From Rikenellaceae bacterium (GTDB taxonomy: Bacteria > Bacteroidota > Bacteroidia > Bacteroidales > Rikenellaceae), in contig JAJBVT010000073.1 in the NCBI GenBank assembly GCA_020859685.1, forward strand, positions 1 to 53,373: a stretch of 53,373 nt of DNA, in the 5' to 3' direction. This document shows positions 8,464 through 17,599 of the stretch, in pieces (positions within the stretch are counted from its first letter, which is position 1; every line of letters starts with the position of its first letter). The position numbers were made by a program, and so were the translations under genes. A model generated the notes under the pieces. That model searched no databases. It was not told the DNA's origin and was given only the letters and a program-made list of their open reading frames with translations.

Positions 8464-10473
8464 ATGCGTACAATAAAAGCCATGAGATACTCATATCTTT
8501 TGAGCAAAAGGCATTTTGCTCCACGGTGGATAGTATTCCTTATCGACCTGATTTTATGTGCCTTCGCCATTCTCGCCGCTATTTTTATCACAGTCAATCT
8601 TAGCCATTATTCTTTCGATTGGCATATTCTCGCCGGATTCTGTTGCATTATTTTAGGAGTGCGGCTTATAAGTTTTATAATATTCCGGACCTATTCGGGA
8701 ATTATAAGGTATACAAGCACGCACGATATTATCAGGATTTTCTATTGCCTTACCGCCGGTGAAGTTGCGATAGTTTTGCTGGACGGTCTGCTCTATTTTG
8801 TTTCCCCGACACTTTTTACTCCGTTCTCATTCCTGTGGATAGAATACACTATGCTGCTCAGTACCATGATTTCGAGCAGGCTTGTATTCAAAGCCCTGTT
8901 TGCGCGGAACTTCGTTACTATCCGTGAGAAGAAAAACGTGGTAATATACGGGAGCGAGCAGTATCTTGTAATGCTCAAGCACGTACTTGCCAATACGCCG
9001 GATATCCAATTCCATATAACGGCTTTCATCGATTCGTCCAACCGCAGTGCGGGCAAAATACTGGCCGGGGTTAAGATTTACAAATACAAGCAGTTACCAG
9101 ACATCTTCATAAAAGAAGATGTCGATATGCTCATAATTGCCCAGAAGCTGATGAACGTTACGCGCAAGAAACAGCTTTTGGAACTCTGTTCGGAATTTAA
9201 GGTAGAGATTAAAGAGGTTCCCAACCTCGATAAGCTGGTAAGCGGGGACTTTTCTATAAATAACATTAAGAATATCAAAATCGAGGACCTTCTTGAAAGG
9301 GGTGTTATCGAACTCGACGACGATAACGTAAGGCAGCAGGTAAAAGGCAAATCCATTCTGGTAACGGGTGCCGCCGGTTCTATCGGCAGCGAAATAGTCC
9401 GCCAGTTGACGCGGTTCGAACCGAGAAAAATAATCCTTCTCGACATTGCAGAGTCGCCCCTCTACGAAATAGAACTCGAATTGCATGAGTCATGTAACTT
9501 CAAAGACTTCGCCATCGAACTCGCAAGTATCCGGGACAAGGATGTTCTGGAAACAATTTTCCGAAAATACCGGCCCGATGTGGTATACCATGCCGGGGCA
9601 TACAAACATGTTCCGATGATAGAGAACCTTCCGATGGAGGGGGTCAAGACAAATATCATAGGTACTAAAAACGTGGCGGACCTTGCCGTAACATACGGGT
9701 GCGAAAAGTTTGTAATGATATCCACCGACAAGGCGGTAAATCCGACCAACGTGATGGGTTGTACGAAGCGGATGGCGGAAATATATATACAGTCGCTTAA
9801 TAAAGAATGCAAGACGGCATTCGTAACCACGCGGTTCGGCAATGTGCTCGGTTCGAACGGTTCGGTCATTCCGCGCTTTTCGAAGCAGATCGAGGAGGGC
9901 GGACCCGTGACGGTTACCCATCCGGAAATAACCCGGTTTTTTATGACTATACCGGAAGCGTGCCAACTGGTGCTGCAGGCCGGAGCATTGGGCAAAGGCG
10001 GCGAGATATTCGTGTTCGATATGGGCGAAAGTGTAAAAATCGTGGACCTGGCCAAGAATATGATAAGGCTTTCCGGTTATGAAGTCGGGCGTGAAATCAA
10101 GATTGTCTATACGGGCCTGCGTCCCGGTGAAAAGCTCTATGAGGAGGTGCTGAACAAAGAAGAAGAAATCCTTCCCACGTTATATAAGAGGATAAACCGG
10201 GCGAAGGTGCGTGAGTACGACTTTAACGAGGTGAAGAAAATATTCGATTATATAGAAGCCACACTGCCCTACCAGAACGATTTCAACCTGATAAGGATAC
10301 TGAAAATCGTCGTACCGGAATTCAAATCCAACAATTCGGTCTACGTAAAACTCGACGAAATCCTCAAGGAAAAAAAGGGCGGAACTCTGCTCAGCCGGAT
10401 ACTGGACTCGCCGGAAATGGAGAAAGCCTTCGCCCAGGGTCTCGAACTTGACAAAAACCAGGTTATTAACTAA
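8464..10473 (+). CDS. UDP-GlcNAc 4,6-dehydratase, membrane-bound WbpM/PglF type
   Basis: Large polysaccharide-biosynthesis SDR protein. Four N-terminal transmembrane segments (about residues 20-150) are followed by a CoA-binding-like Rossmann domain and a second Rossmann domain with TGAAGSIGS at 301-309. The long-type catalytic signature has Ser420, Met431 and Lys435 (STDKAVNPTNVMGCTKR); Met replaces the usual SDR Tyr, as in WbpM. The product should be UDP-4-keto-6-deoxy-GlcNAc, feeding the WbpV- and WbpL-like proteins encoded divergently. The frame opens at 8431, inside the promoter, so ATG 8464 is chosen (669 residues); ATG 8482 is also possible. cpsB-like, wza-like and wzc-like genes follow with short gaps. 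Confidence 0.92.
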   Translation: MRTIKAMRYSYLLSKRHFAPRWIVFLIDLILCAFAILAAIFITVNLSHYSFDWHILAGFCCIILGVRLISFIIFRTYSGIIRYTSTHDIIRIFYCLTAGEVAIVLLDGLLYFVSPTLFTPFSFLWIEYTMLLSTMISSRLVFKALFARNFVTIREKKNVVIYGSEQYLVMLKHVLANTPDIQFHITAFIDSSNRSAGKILAGVKIYKYKQLPDIFIKEDVDMLIIAQKLMNVTRKKQLLELCSEFKVEIKEVPNLDKLVSGDFSINNIKNIKIEDLLERGVIELDDDNVRQQVKGKSILVTGAAGSIGSEIVRQLTRFEPRKIILLDIAESPLYEIELELHESCNFKDFAIELASIRDKDVLETIFRKYRPDVVYHAGAYKHVPMIENLPMEGVKTNIIGTKNVADLAVTYGCEKFVMISTDKAVNPTNVMGCTKRMAEIYIQSLNKECKTAFVTTRFGNVLGSNGSVIPRFSKQIEEGGPVTVTHPEITRFFMTIPEACQLVLQAGALGKGGEIFVFDMGESVKIVDLAKNMIRLSGYEVGREIKIVYTGLRPGEKLYEEVLNKEEEILPTLYKRINRAKVREYDFNEVKKIFDYIEATLPYQNDFNLIRILKIVVPEFKSNNSVYVKLDEILKEKKGGTLLSRILDSPEMEKAFAQGLELDKNQVIN

Positions 10474-10482
10474 CTTTACGGG

Positions 10483-11208
10483 ATGTTCGGACTGGGAAAG
10501 AAGAAAACTGCAAGCCTTAATTTTTCAACCGATATACATTGCCACATCCTGCCGGGGTTGGACGACGGGTCATCCTCGATGGAGGAGTCGCTCCAGATGG
10601 CCGCTCTGATGGAGAAGGCTGGTATCAGGCATATCTATGCCACCCCACATATCAAAGGGGACACCTATCCCAACGATAGTACGACCATCGCCCGGGCGGC
10701 TACAGAATTTTCCTCGCAACTTGCAAAACGTAATATCGGAATAAAGTTTAACTTTGCGGCTGAGTATTTTATCGATATGTTTTTCATGGAAAAACTGGAA
10801 TCCGGAGAGGAGTTCCTTACATTGGATGGAAAACATATACTGGTAGAATCCTCGATGCGCCGTGAGCCGTTGGGGCTTTTCGACACGTTGTTCAAATTGC
10901 AGACCCGGGGTTACAGGCCGGTAATGGCCCACCCGGAGCGGTATGCGTATTATGGGAAAGACCCTGTTCCTTTCAGAAACCTAAGGAAGGCGGGCTGCCT
11001 CTTACAACTCAATCTGTTTTCGCTCAGCGGCGGGTACGGAAAGGATGTGAAGGGAATTGCCGAGATGCTGGTGAAAAACGACCTCGTCGACCTGATAGGC
11101 ACCGATTCCCATCGACCGGAACATGCCGAAAGGCTGACCGACAACCGGGTGTTAAAAGCGGTCGAGATGGTCGCGCCCGCCAACGACAAATTGTTTGGAA
11201 ATATATAG
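10483..11208 (+). CDS. CpsB/YwqE-type PHP protein-tyrosine phosphatase
   Basis: 241-residue PHP-fold metallophosphatase. The metal-binding DIHCHILPGLDDG is near the N-terminus (His19, His21), followed by TPHIKGD (His56), MAHPERY near 150 and GTDSHRP near 206, the order of ligands seen in CpsB/YwqE. These enzymes dephosphorylate the tyrosine-rich tail of the bacterial tyrosine kinase controlling capsule export. The cognate kinase with seven tail tyrosines is encoded two genes downstream. It begins 9 nt after the dehydratase gene. Confidence 0.92.
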   Translation: MFGLGKKKTASLNFSTDIHCHILPGLDDGSSSMEESLQMAALMEKAGIRHIYATPHIKGDTYPNDSTTIARAATEFSSQLAKRNIGIKFNFAAEYFIDMFFMEKLESGEEFLTLDGKHILVESSMRREPLGLFDTLFKLQTRGYRPVMAHPERYAYYGKDPVPFRNLRKAGCLLQLNLFSLSGGYGKDVKGIAEMLVKNDLVDLIGTDSHRPEHAERLTDNRVLKAVEMVAPANDKLFGNI

Positions 11209-11222
11209 ACTATACAATAGTA

Positions 11223-11978
11223 ATGAAGAAAATATTCGCTTTCACCCTCTTTACTCTTGCCGTATGTTCCTGCGCGTCTACTAAAAAGACCGTCTATTTT
11301 CAGGGAATCGACGAAATGGATATGACCGGGGTAATAACGGCGTATGAAGTTAGAATAATGCCTAACGACAACCTGAATATTACCGTCAGTTCTCTGGTTC
11401 CCGAGGCGGCCGAGATATTTAACAATATGAATATGTCGCGGGCGACCAACGTCAACCATGAGACCCTGAATGTTATGGGATATCTTGTTGACAGCGAAGG
11501 CTATATCAATTTCCCCGTGCTTGGCAAGGTCAATTTAGGCGGAAAGACCAAATCCGAAGCGATAGGATATATGACCGGCCTCCTGAGCCATTATATAGAC
11601 GACCCGGTGGTCAATATACGGTTTATCAATTACAAGGTCACCATACTCGGAGAGGTTGCCCGGCCGGGTACATATACCATAAGCGATGAAAAGGTAACCA
11701 TTCTCGAAGCTCTCGGGATGGCCGGTGATATGACTATCTACGGGAAGCGCGACAACGTTCTTATAGCACGGGATACGGACGGGGTGCAAACCCACCACCG
11801 GCTGGACCTCACGTCACCGGAAGTATTTGCCTCCGATTATTACTACCTCCAACAGAACGACGTGGTCTACGTACAGCCGAATAGGGCACGCTCAGGATCG
11901 TCATCCTACAACCAGAACCTCTCCATAGGTGTATCGCTGCTGTCGCTCCTGGTAACTATCGTTGCGTTACTCAGTTAA
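11223..11978 (+). CDS. Polysaccharide export lipoprotein (Wza/OPX family)
   Basis: 251 residues with a lipoprotein-type N-terminus (MKKIFAFTLFTLAVCSCAST, probable lipidated Cys17 or Cys15). A Poly_export domain (RIMPNDNLNITVSS to about residue 120) is followed by one SLBB repeat (VTILGEVARPGTYTISDEK) and a hydrophobic C-terminal segment (LSIGVSLLSLLVTIVALL). It should form the outer-membrane export channel that partners the Wzc-like kinase encoded directly downstream. Shorter than E. coli Wza (about 380 residues) but usual for Bacteroidota OPX proteins. Confidence 0.92.
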   Translation: MKKIFAFTLFTLAVCSCASTKKTVYFQGIDEMDMTGVITAYEVRIMPNDNLNITVSSLVPEAAEIFNNMNMSRATNVNHETLNVMGYLVDSEGYINFPVLGKVNLGGKTKSEAIGYMTGLLSHYIDDPVVNIRFINYKVTILGEVARPGTYTISDEKVTILEALGMAGDMTIYGKRDNVLIARDTDGVQTHHRLDLTSPEVFASDYYYLQQNDVVYVQPNRARSGSSSYNQNLSIGVSLLSLLVTIVALLS

Positions 11979-11991
11979 ACCGTCTCAATTC

Positions 11992-14322
11992 ATGGATAAT
12001 ATACAGCAAAACTCCGAAGCCCAGAACGCGCAGCAGGAAAAAAGCATACATGAAATAATCCACCCTTATGTAACCCGGTGGTATTATATTTTGGCTTGTG
12101 TGGTATTATTCTTAATCGGGGGATATATATACCTGCGGTATGCTTCGGAAGAATACAGGTCGACTGCAAAAATCCTTCTTAAAGATGAAAATCGTGGGCA
12201 GTCGGTTGCCGATTTCCAGATATTCCAGGATTTAGGAATTGGTGGAAGTTCGGGCAATATCGACAACGAACTGGAAATATTGCGTTCCCGCACGCTGATG
12301 ATGCGGGTAAGCGACAGCCTTAACCTGAATGTAAAATATATTGCAGAAGGACGGATAAAAAGTTCCGAACTGTATAAATCATCACCGGTGGAACTGTTCG
12401 TGGAGGATTACAACGGGCAAAGAGGGGAGTTTTATATAAACTTACAGCAGGACGGTAAGTTCCTTATAAAGGACCGGGACGGAGAATTTACCGCCACACT
12501 CAATGCGGGTCAGAAGGCCGAATCACCGTGGGGAACCATATCCCTGAATTTTTCCGGCTACGGGGGCGATTACCCGGTAATCGCACAGCTTTCCCACTGG
12601 AACGGGAAGGACGAAATTTCCATAAACAGTATAAATAAAACCTCCGGGGTTGTGGATATATCAATGATTTCTCCCACCCCGGAAAAAAGCGAAGATATAA
12701 TAAACATCCTGATAGGGTTTTACAACCGTCAGGCTATCGACGACAAACGGTGGGTTACAGACCAGACAATAGAATTTATCGACGAACGTCTCGAGGTAAT
12801 TTCCGCACAACTCGACGATGTCGAGAAGGACGTCGAGGGTTATAAGAAAAAATACGAACTTACGGACCTTCAAGCCGAAGCGGGACTTTATCTGGCTTCC
12901 GGGTCGGAATACGATAAGAGGATAGCAGAAATTGAACTTCAGAGAGAGATACTAACCTCCGTCGAAAGTTACCTTCTGGACCCACAGAATCAATACTCTC
13001 CGGTACCTTCCAGTCTCGGGATAACCGATTTGTCCCTGCTGGCCCTTATGGAAGAATACAACAAGAAGCAGCTAAGCAGGCGGGAGCTGGCCAACGTGAT
13101 GACGGAGAATAACCCCCAGATGATTGAACTCGAGAACCAATTGACGCTACTTCGAAACGATATCATCGTCGGAATCAAAAGTTCCGAACGGGGTTATAAC
13201 GTAACGCTCGAAAACCTGCAACGTAAAGAGAACTCTTTCTCCACTAAAATAAGGAACCTTTCTACCAACGAAAGGGAATACAGGAATATCCTGAGGCAAA
13301 AAGAGATTACCGAATCTATTTTCCTCTACCTTTTGCAGAAGCGGGAGGAATCGGCGATATCCCTGTCGATGGTTTCGCCGAACGCTAAAATTATCGACAG
13401 TGCTTACACAGACGATTTACCGGTCAGGCCCCGGAAAATTATTATACTGTTCCTCGCTTTGGTTTTGGGCGGACTGGTACCCATCGCGATAATTTACCTG
13501 CTCGAGCTACTGAATACCAAAATCAAATCGAAAGAGGATATCGAAGCGCTGGCCAAAGCCCCCGTGCTGGGCGAAGTGCCGGAGAAGATTGGCAAAAACG
13601 ACATCGTCGTGGAAGCGGGCGACCGTTCGAGAGTGGTCGAGATGTACCGGCTTCTGGCCACCAATATGCGGTTCATTATGAAAGGCAAGGAGGATAAGGT
13701 CGTAATCGTCACCTCCTCCGTACCCAACGAGGGTAAGAGTTCTTTCTCGCTCAACTTTGCCCTTACCTACGCCACGACAAATAAAAAAGTCCTGCTGGTG
13801 GACCTCGATATGAGGAACTCGAATATGGACGATACGCTGTCGATACACGGATCCAAAGGAATGTCGGCTTACCTTTCAGAAAATTCACTGAAACCGCAGG
13901 ACGTTATTCATAAGACCACCCTTAACGACAATCTGGACGTGGCATTGTCCGGAATTTTCCCGCCCAATCCCGTAGAGTTGTTGATGGGCGAGCGGCTGGA
14001 GGAATTTTTCCAATATGCCCGTGCGCATTACGATATGGTTATTATCGACTCGTCACCGGTTTTATTGGTAACGGATTCCATAATTATCGACCGGGTAAGC
14101 GACGCCACTATCTATGTAACCCGTTCGGGTATATCGCGGAAGCAGTTCCTGCGTAAATCCGAAGAACTATACCGGGACAAGAAACTCAAGAACCTCACGT
14201 ACGTAATCAAAGGAATCGTAATCGGCAAGAAATACGGTTACGGGTATGGATACGGCTACGGGTACGGTTACGGGCTTAAGAAACGCCGTAAGAAATGGCT
14301 TACTTTCTGGCGTAAAGATTAA
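11992..14322 (+). CDS. Wzc-like chain-length regulator / tyrosine autokinase
   Basis: Inner-membrane Wzz domain with cytoplasmic BY-kinase. An N-terminal TM (about residues 20-45) and a long periplasmic coiled-coil region precede a second TM (IIILFLALVLGGLVPIAIIY). The ATPase has Walker A VPNEGKSS with Lys582, Walker A' VDLDMR at 603-608 and Walker B VIIDSS with Asp686. The C-terminus holds seven alternating Tyr-Gly pairs (748-761) then a basic end (KKRRKKW), the likely autophosphorylation cluster. ATG 11992 is chosen (776 residues); the longer frame starts at a TTG inside the upstream export gene. Autophosphorylation and dephosphorylation by the CpsB-like protein probably control polymerisation and export. 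Confidence 0.93.
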   Translation: MDNIQQNSEAQNAQQEKSIHEIIHPYVTRWYYILACVVLFLIGGYIYLRYASEEYRSTAKILLKDENRGQSVADFQIFQDLGIGGSSGNIDNELEILRSRTLMMRVSDSLNLNVKYIAEGRIKSSELYKSSPVELFVEDYNGQRGEFYINLQQDGKFLIKDRDGEFTATLNAGQKAESPWGTISLNFSGYGGDYPVIAQLSHWNGKDEISINSINKTSGVVDISMISPTPEKSEDIINILIGFYNRQAIDDKRWVTDQTIEFIDERLEVISAQLDDVEKDVEGYKKKYELTDLQAEAGLYLASGSEYDKRIAEIELQREILTSVESYLLDPQNQYSPVPSSLGITDLSLLALMEEYNKKQLSRRELANVMTENNPQMIELENQLTLLRNDIIVGIKSSERGYNVTLENLQRKENSFSTKIRNLSTNEREYRNILRQKEITESIFLYLLQKREESAISLSMVSPNAKIIDSAYTDDLPVRPRKIIILFLALVLGGLVPIAIIYLLELLNTKIKSKEDIEALAKAPVLGEVPEKIGKNDIVVEAGDRSRVVEMYRLLATNMRFIMKGKEDKVVIVTSSVPNEGKSSFSLNFALTYATTNKKVLLVDLDMRNSNMDDTLSIHGSKGMSAYLSENSLKPQDVIHKTTLNDNLDVALSGIFPPNPVELLMGERLEEFFQYARAHYDMVIIDSSPVLLVTDSIIIDRVSDATIYVTRSGISRKQFLRKSEELYRDKKLKNLTYVIKGIVIGKKYGYGYGYGYGYGYGLKKRRKKWLTFWRKD

Positions 14323-14380
14323 CCGCCTTCAAGAGTGTGCCGTTTCAGGGGCCGGATTCGGCCCGACTCGCTGATATAAA

Positions 14381-14419
14381 AAACAGCCCTCTGTTCTCCA
14401 ATAGAACAGGGGGCTGTTT
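14381..14419. terminator. Bidirectional terminator between convergent genes
   Basis: 17-nt arms (14381-14397 and 14403-14419) form a nearly perfect hairpin around a 5-nt CCAAT loop, with an A-run before and TTT at the end. It sits between the Wzc-like gene (plus) and the small gene ending at 14435 (minus) and can serve both. Confidence 0.85.
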
Positions 14420-14434
14420 GTAACACGGTACCAC

Positions 14435-14629
14435 CTATTTGCCGGAATGCTTCTTTTCGGCAATCCGGTCGGTGTCGGGATGGCTGCGTTCATTCTGGAG
14501 TATCGGTTTTTCGCGGTTCCAGTTCTGATAATCGCTCTGGTAGCGCCCCCCGTTATCTGGTTTGTCTCCGTTGTATTGCCTGCCGGAGTAGTCTCCGATA
14601 GGCGTTCGTTTCAATTTCTTCTTTTCCAT
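14435..14629 (-). CDS. Small hydrophilic protein of unknown function (64 aa)
   Basis: Not recognised. A 64-residue, very hydrophilic protein rich in Lys, Arg, Asn, Gly and Tyr (e.g. DYSGRQYNGDKPDNGGRYQ), with no hydrophobic segment and no Cys. It begins with ATG at 14629, 15 nt after the SDR gene stop, and its stop is followed by a terminator, so it looks like the last gene of that operon. Composition suggests an intrinsically disordered protein, possibly stress-linked like its SDR neighbour (inference). It could be spurious, but position and start are good. Confidence 0.6.
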   Translation of the reverse strand: MEKKKLKRTPIGDYSGRQYNGDKPDNGGRYQSDYQNWNREKPILQNERSHPDTDRIAEKKHSGK

Positions 14630-14644
14630 AAATAATGTATATTA

Positions 14645-15535
14645 TCATTCCGTATGGTTGCCGCCTGTAACACCGTAAACCTCTGCGGTCACGTAGCTGG
14701 ATTCGTTGGAGGCGAGGAATACGTATACACCGGCGAGTTCCACCGGTTGGCCCGCACGGCCCATCGGGGTATTATGGCCGAACTCGGGAATTTTACTTTG
14801 TGGTTGGCCACCGCTTATCTGCAGCGCTGTCCAGATAGGCCCGGGTGCAACGGAGTTGACCCTGATTCCTTTTTTGGCAACCTGCTTTGCAAGTGCCCGG
14901 GTAAATGCTGTAATGGCACTTTTGGTGGAAGCGTAATCGAGCAGGTTCGGGCTAGGTTTATAATCCTGGATGGAGGTGGTGGTAACGATGCTGGAACCCT
15001 CCGGAAGGTGTTTAAGAGCTTCCTTCGTCAGCCAGAACAGTGAGAATACATTTATCTCGAATGTCTCCCTGAACTGTTCGGTAGTGAGATCCTCAATATT
15101 CTCCACCGAGTGCTGACGACCGGCTACAAGCGCCATCAGGTCCAGTCCGCCCAATTTCTCGACGGCTTGGGTTACGAGCCGTACACAGAACTGCTCATCC
15201 TGTAAACTGCCCGGAATAAGGTGGACGGTACAGCCCTCGCTTTCCAGCAACTCTTTAAGAGAATCGGCATCCTCCTGTTCGGACTGGAGATAGTTGACCA
15301 CTATATCCGCACCTTCGCGGGCAAAGGCGATAGCCACCGCCCGTCCTATACCGGAGTCGCCTCCGGTTATAAGGGCCTTACGGCCTTCCAGACGTCCATG
15401 CCCCACGTAACTCTTCTCGCCGCAGTCGGGAACGGGTTTCATTTCGGCCTGTACGCCGGGATACGGTTGTTCCTGCTTCTCGAACTCACCCGTATAAAAC
15501 ATATCCACCGGGTTTTGGAGATTTTCTTCTTTCAT
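14645..15535 (-). CDS. SDR-family oxidoreductase (YhxD/YghA-like)
   Basis: 296-residue classical SDR with the long N-terminal extension typical of the YghA/YhxD/YdaD group ([16 protein letters not shown]). NAD(P)-binding TGGDSGIG is at 57-64, catalytic Ser188, Tyr201 and Lys205 (YASTK), and C-terminal [18 protein letters not shown]. The usual NNAG motif is LVAG here. These enzymes are annotated as general-stress dehydrogenases with undefined substrate. It lies 11 nt after the DUF3868/OmpA gene and 15 nt before the 64-aa gene on the same strand. Confidence 0.88.
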   Translation of the reverse strand: MKEENLQNPVDMFYTGEFEKQEQPYPGVQAEMKPVPDCGEKSYVGHGRLEGRKALITGGDSGIGRAVAIAFAREGADIVVNYLQSEQEDADSLKELLESEGCTVHLIPGSLQDEQFCVRLVTQAVEKLGGLDLMALVAGRQHSVENIEDLTTEQFRETFEINVFSLFWLTKEALKHLPEGSSIVTTTSIQDYKPSPNLLDYASTKSAITAFTRALAKQVAKKGIRVNSVAPGPIWTALQISGGQPQSKIPEFGHNTPMGRAGQPVELAGVYVFLASNESSYVTAEVYGVTGGNHTE

Positions 15536-15546
15536 ATCTGAGTTTT

Positions 15547-17025
15547 TTAATATCCGAGGTAAGCTATGTGTTCCAGATTGTAACGGGCCTCTTCACAACC
15601 CATATCGGCGGCACGGCGGAAATATTCTTCTGCTTGGCGGGTATCTCCGTCACGGTGGGCGGCTATCCCGAGATTGTTAAGGCACTCGGGATGGTCCTGA
15701 AACCTCTCGAGGTATTGACGGGCCGAATGCGTATTACCGTCCATAAGGGCAAGCGCCGCCATATTGTTATTCGGTGCCACTTCATACGGATAATACCGCA
15801 GGGTGGTATGCAGTGCACGTTCGTAATCCTTCGAGTCCCGCCCGTAATATTCCGCTACCTCCATCATATTATCGAGCCTCATCTTCGACGGGTCGGCCTC
15901 TATAAGGACAAGACCGCGTTCGAGCGTCACCGGCTTGAGGTCATATTCTATTTCTATATCCGTACGGCGAAGATTGGGGTAAACGTCCGCATAGAGAATA
16001 TTGTAGGACGAACGGTCATACTCCTTAATTTTCGCTTCCCTTGCGTCAGGGTCAGACGTAGTATCGATAATCCGGAGAAGTTCGTCTTTCGACGGAAGGT
16101 TCGAATCCGATATCCATGTTCGCAGGCTGTCCCAATCTTCGGGGACACTTTGGGTATCGAACATTGCCCCGTTAAGGTCCATACTGACTATCACGTTATC
16201 CCGGACGGCTTCTGCACGGTGCTGCGACAGTCGCGCATTGTAGTCGTAGGTGGCTTCCGGAGAGGCATAGGAGCGTACGATTATACGGCGAACTTCGATG
16301 TCATCGTCGCTTATCATCTCGTTGGTAAAGTCGTATATTTTCTGGAGTTCCGCACGGTTCTCGGCAATCTCCGGTTTCACCACGTATTTATCCTGTTCGA
16401 AATTTATATGTGCCGTCAGAGTGGCTTTACGTGGCGCGGTTTCGGTAATCACGGGAACGAGGAAAGATATGCGCGGCGCCACGGGCTGAGCTATCGTGCC
16501 CACCGTTCGCACGTCCGCGAGGTCGGCACCGCCGCAGTTCTCTATCTCCTGAACCAGAATAACGGTGGCTCCCGAAGAGACGGGGTACATAAACGTTCCC
16601 GCATACCGGATAACGTCTTCGTCAGTCTGGACCGGAGTACTTTTACCGTGCAGGGCATGTTCCCGGCTTTTCCGCTCGGAGCGGCTGAAAACCACCTTGT
16701 CGTACGGGGCGTCAGCCGCGCCGAACTCCTCGTAAAACCCAGCCTTCCTCTGTGCCACTATATCGAAAACCTCCCCGCGGAATAAAACCGGAGGAAGAGC
16801 CACAGTATCGCCTCCAGATATAATGAGGGGGGTAACGGTAAGCTGCTCGTCATTACGAATTACCAGTTTATCGTACAATATCGTCATATCGACGTCCACA
16901 GCTTCACCGCGGCGCCGGATATCCACATTATCGACCCCTACGGTCTCCCTGCCGTAGTCCGACGCAAGTGCACCGGTACACAACAGAGCCGTAAGGCATA
17001 TGTATACGGAAATAAACTTTTTCAT
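15547..17025 (-). CDS. DUF3868 / OmpA-like / TPR exported protein
   Basis: 492 residues with a signal peptide ([21 protein letters not shown]). The N-terminal half resembles the DUF3868 family. An OmpA-C-like peptidoglycan-binding region near 205-290 contains [20 protein letters not shown] and AEAVRDNV, and the C-terminus has TPR-like repeats ([40 protein letters not shown]). Such proteins are usually encoded next to a DUF3575 protein, as here (10-nt gap). In Bacteroides the pair often precedes fimbrillin genes (family knowledge), but no fimbrillin gene follows; an SDR does. Probably a periplasmic or outer-membrane anchor. Confidence 0.82.
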   Translation of the reverse strand: MKKFISVYICLTALLCTGALASDYGRETVGVDNVDIRRRGEAVDVDMTILYDKLVIRNDEQLTVTPLIISGGDTVALPPVLFRGEVFDIVAQRKAGFYEEFGAADAPYDKVVFSRSERKSREHALHGKSTPVQTDEDVIRYAGTFMYPVSSGATVILVQEIENCGGADLADVRTVGTIAQPVAPRISFLVPVITETAPRKATLTAHINFEQDKYVVKPEIAENRAELQKIYDFTNEMISDDDIEVRRIIVRSYASPEATYDYNARLSQHRAEAVRDNVIVSMDLNGAMFDTQSVPEDWDSLRTWISDSNLPSKDELLRIIDTTSDPDAREAKIKEYDRSSYNILYADVYPNLRRTDIEIEYDLKPVTLERGLVLIEADPSKMRLDNMMEVAEYYGRDSKDYERALHTTLRYYPYEVAPNNNMAALALMDGNTHSARQYLERFQDHPECLNNLGIAAHRDGDTRQAEEYFRRAADMGCEEARYNLEHIAYLGY

Positions 17026-17035
17026 ACTCTCTCTT

Positions 17036-17599
17036 CTATTTTATTATATAAATAAAGGATACGCCCGCTTTGGTAGGACCCCAGTAGGTATGGTGAGCCT
17101 TGCGAATCATGGAGCCGCACTCGGCAAGTGGGTACTTCCGGTCGAAAAGCCGTGCGAAACCGGCACCGATGGTGGCCTCGAGGTTCCAATGCTTCCCGAT
17201 GACCCATTGGTAACCGTACGACAAACCGGCACCGTACAGGTAACCCTGATAGCGGTTATTCTTCATATTATCGTTGAAATTGATGCCGCCCACGTTATAC
17301 TGCGCATAGTGACCGTGGACACCTACGAAATGGCCGGCGAACCGGTCGCAAAACCAGTAACGGAATTCGGGCTGTATAAGCCAGTGCCTCCACCGCGCGT
17401 CGCCGAAGCTCCACCCGTTGAAGTTACCCGATACGTCGAGTGTCGTATTACTGCCCAGGGCCGTTTCGAACCCGAAGTTAATCGTGGCCGTCGCATCATA
17501 CAGGAGGTTGCTTTTTATTCCTATTTTCTGCCCATTTACCATAGCCGGAAGGCTTAAAAGCAACACGGCCGGAAATAATTTTCGTAGTATAACTGACAT
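17036..17599 (-). CDS. DUF3575-family outer-membrane protein
   Basis: 187 residues with an N-terminal signal (MSVILRKLFPAVLLLSLPAMVNGQ). The DUF3575 hallmark IGIKSNLLYDATATINFGFE follows, then aromatic barrel-like strands and a C-terminus ending FIYIIK. It is first in a minus-strand group with the DUF3868/OmpA gene, the SDR and the small 64-aa gene. Its paralogue at 7775-8326 is more divergent. Likely a small outer-membrane barrel; function unknown. Confidence 0.86.
   Translation of the reverse strand: MSVILRKLFPAVLLLSLPAMVNGQKIGIKSNLLYDATATINFGFETALGSNTTLDVSGNFNGWSFGDARWRHWLIQPEFRYWFCDRFAGHFVGVHGHYAQYNVGGINFNDNMKNNRYQGYLYGAGLSYGYQWVIGKHWNLEATIGAGFARLFDRKYPLAECGSMIRKAHHTYWGPTKAGVSFIYIIK

Noticed and set aside
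15568-16785. 405-codon plus-strand open frame
   Set aside because: Lies antisense within the DUF3868/OmpA gene; the translation is His/Arg/Val-rich with no domain, while the minus frame has a signal peptide and recognisable domains.
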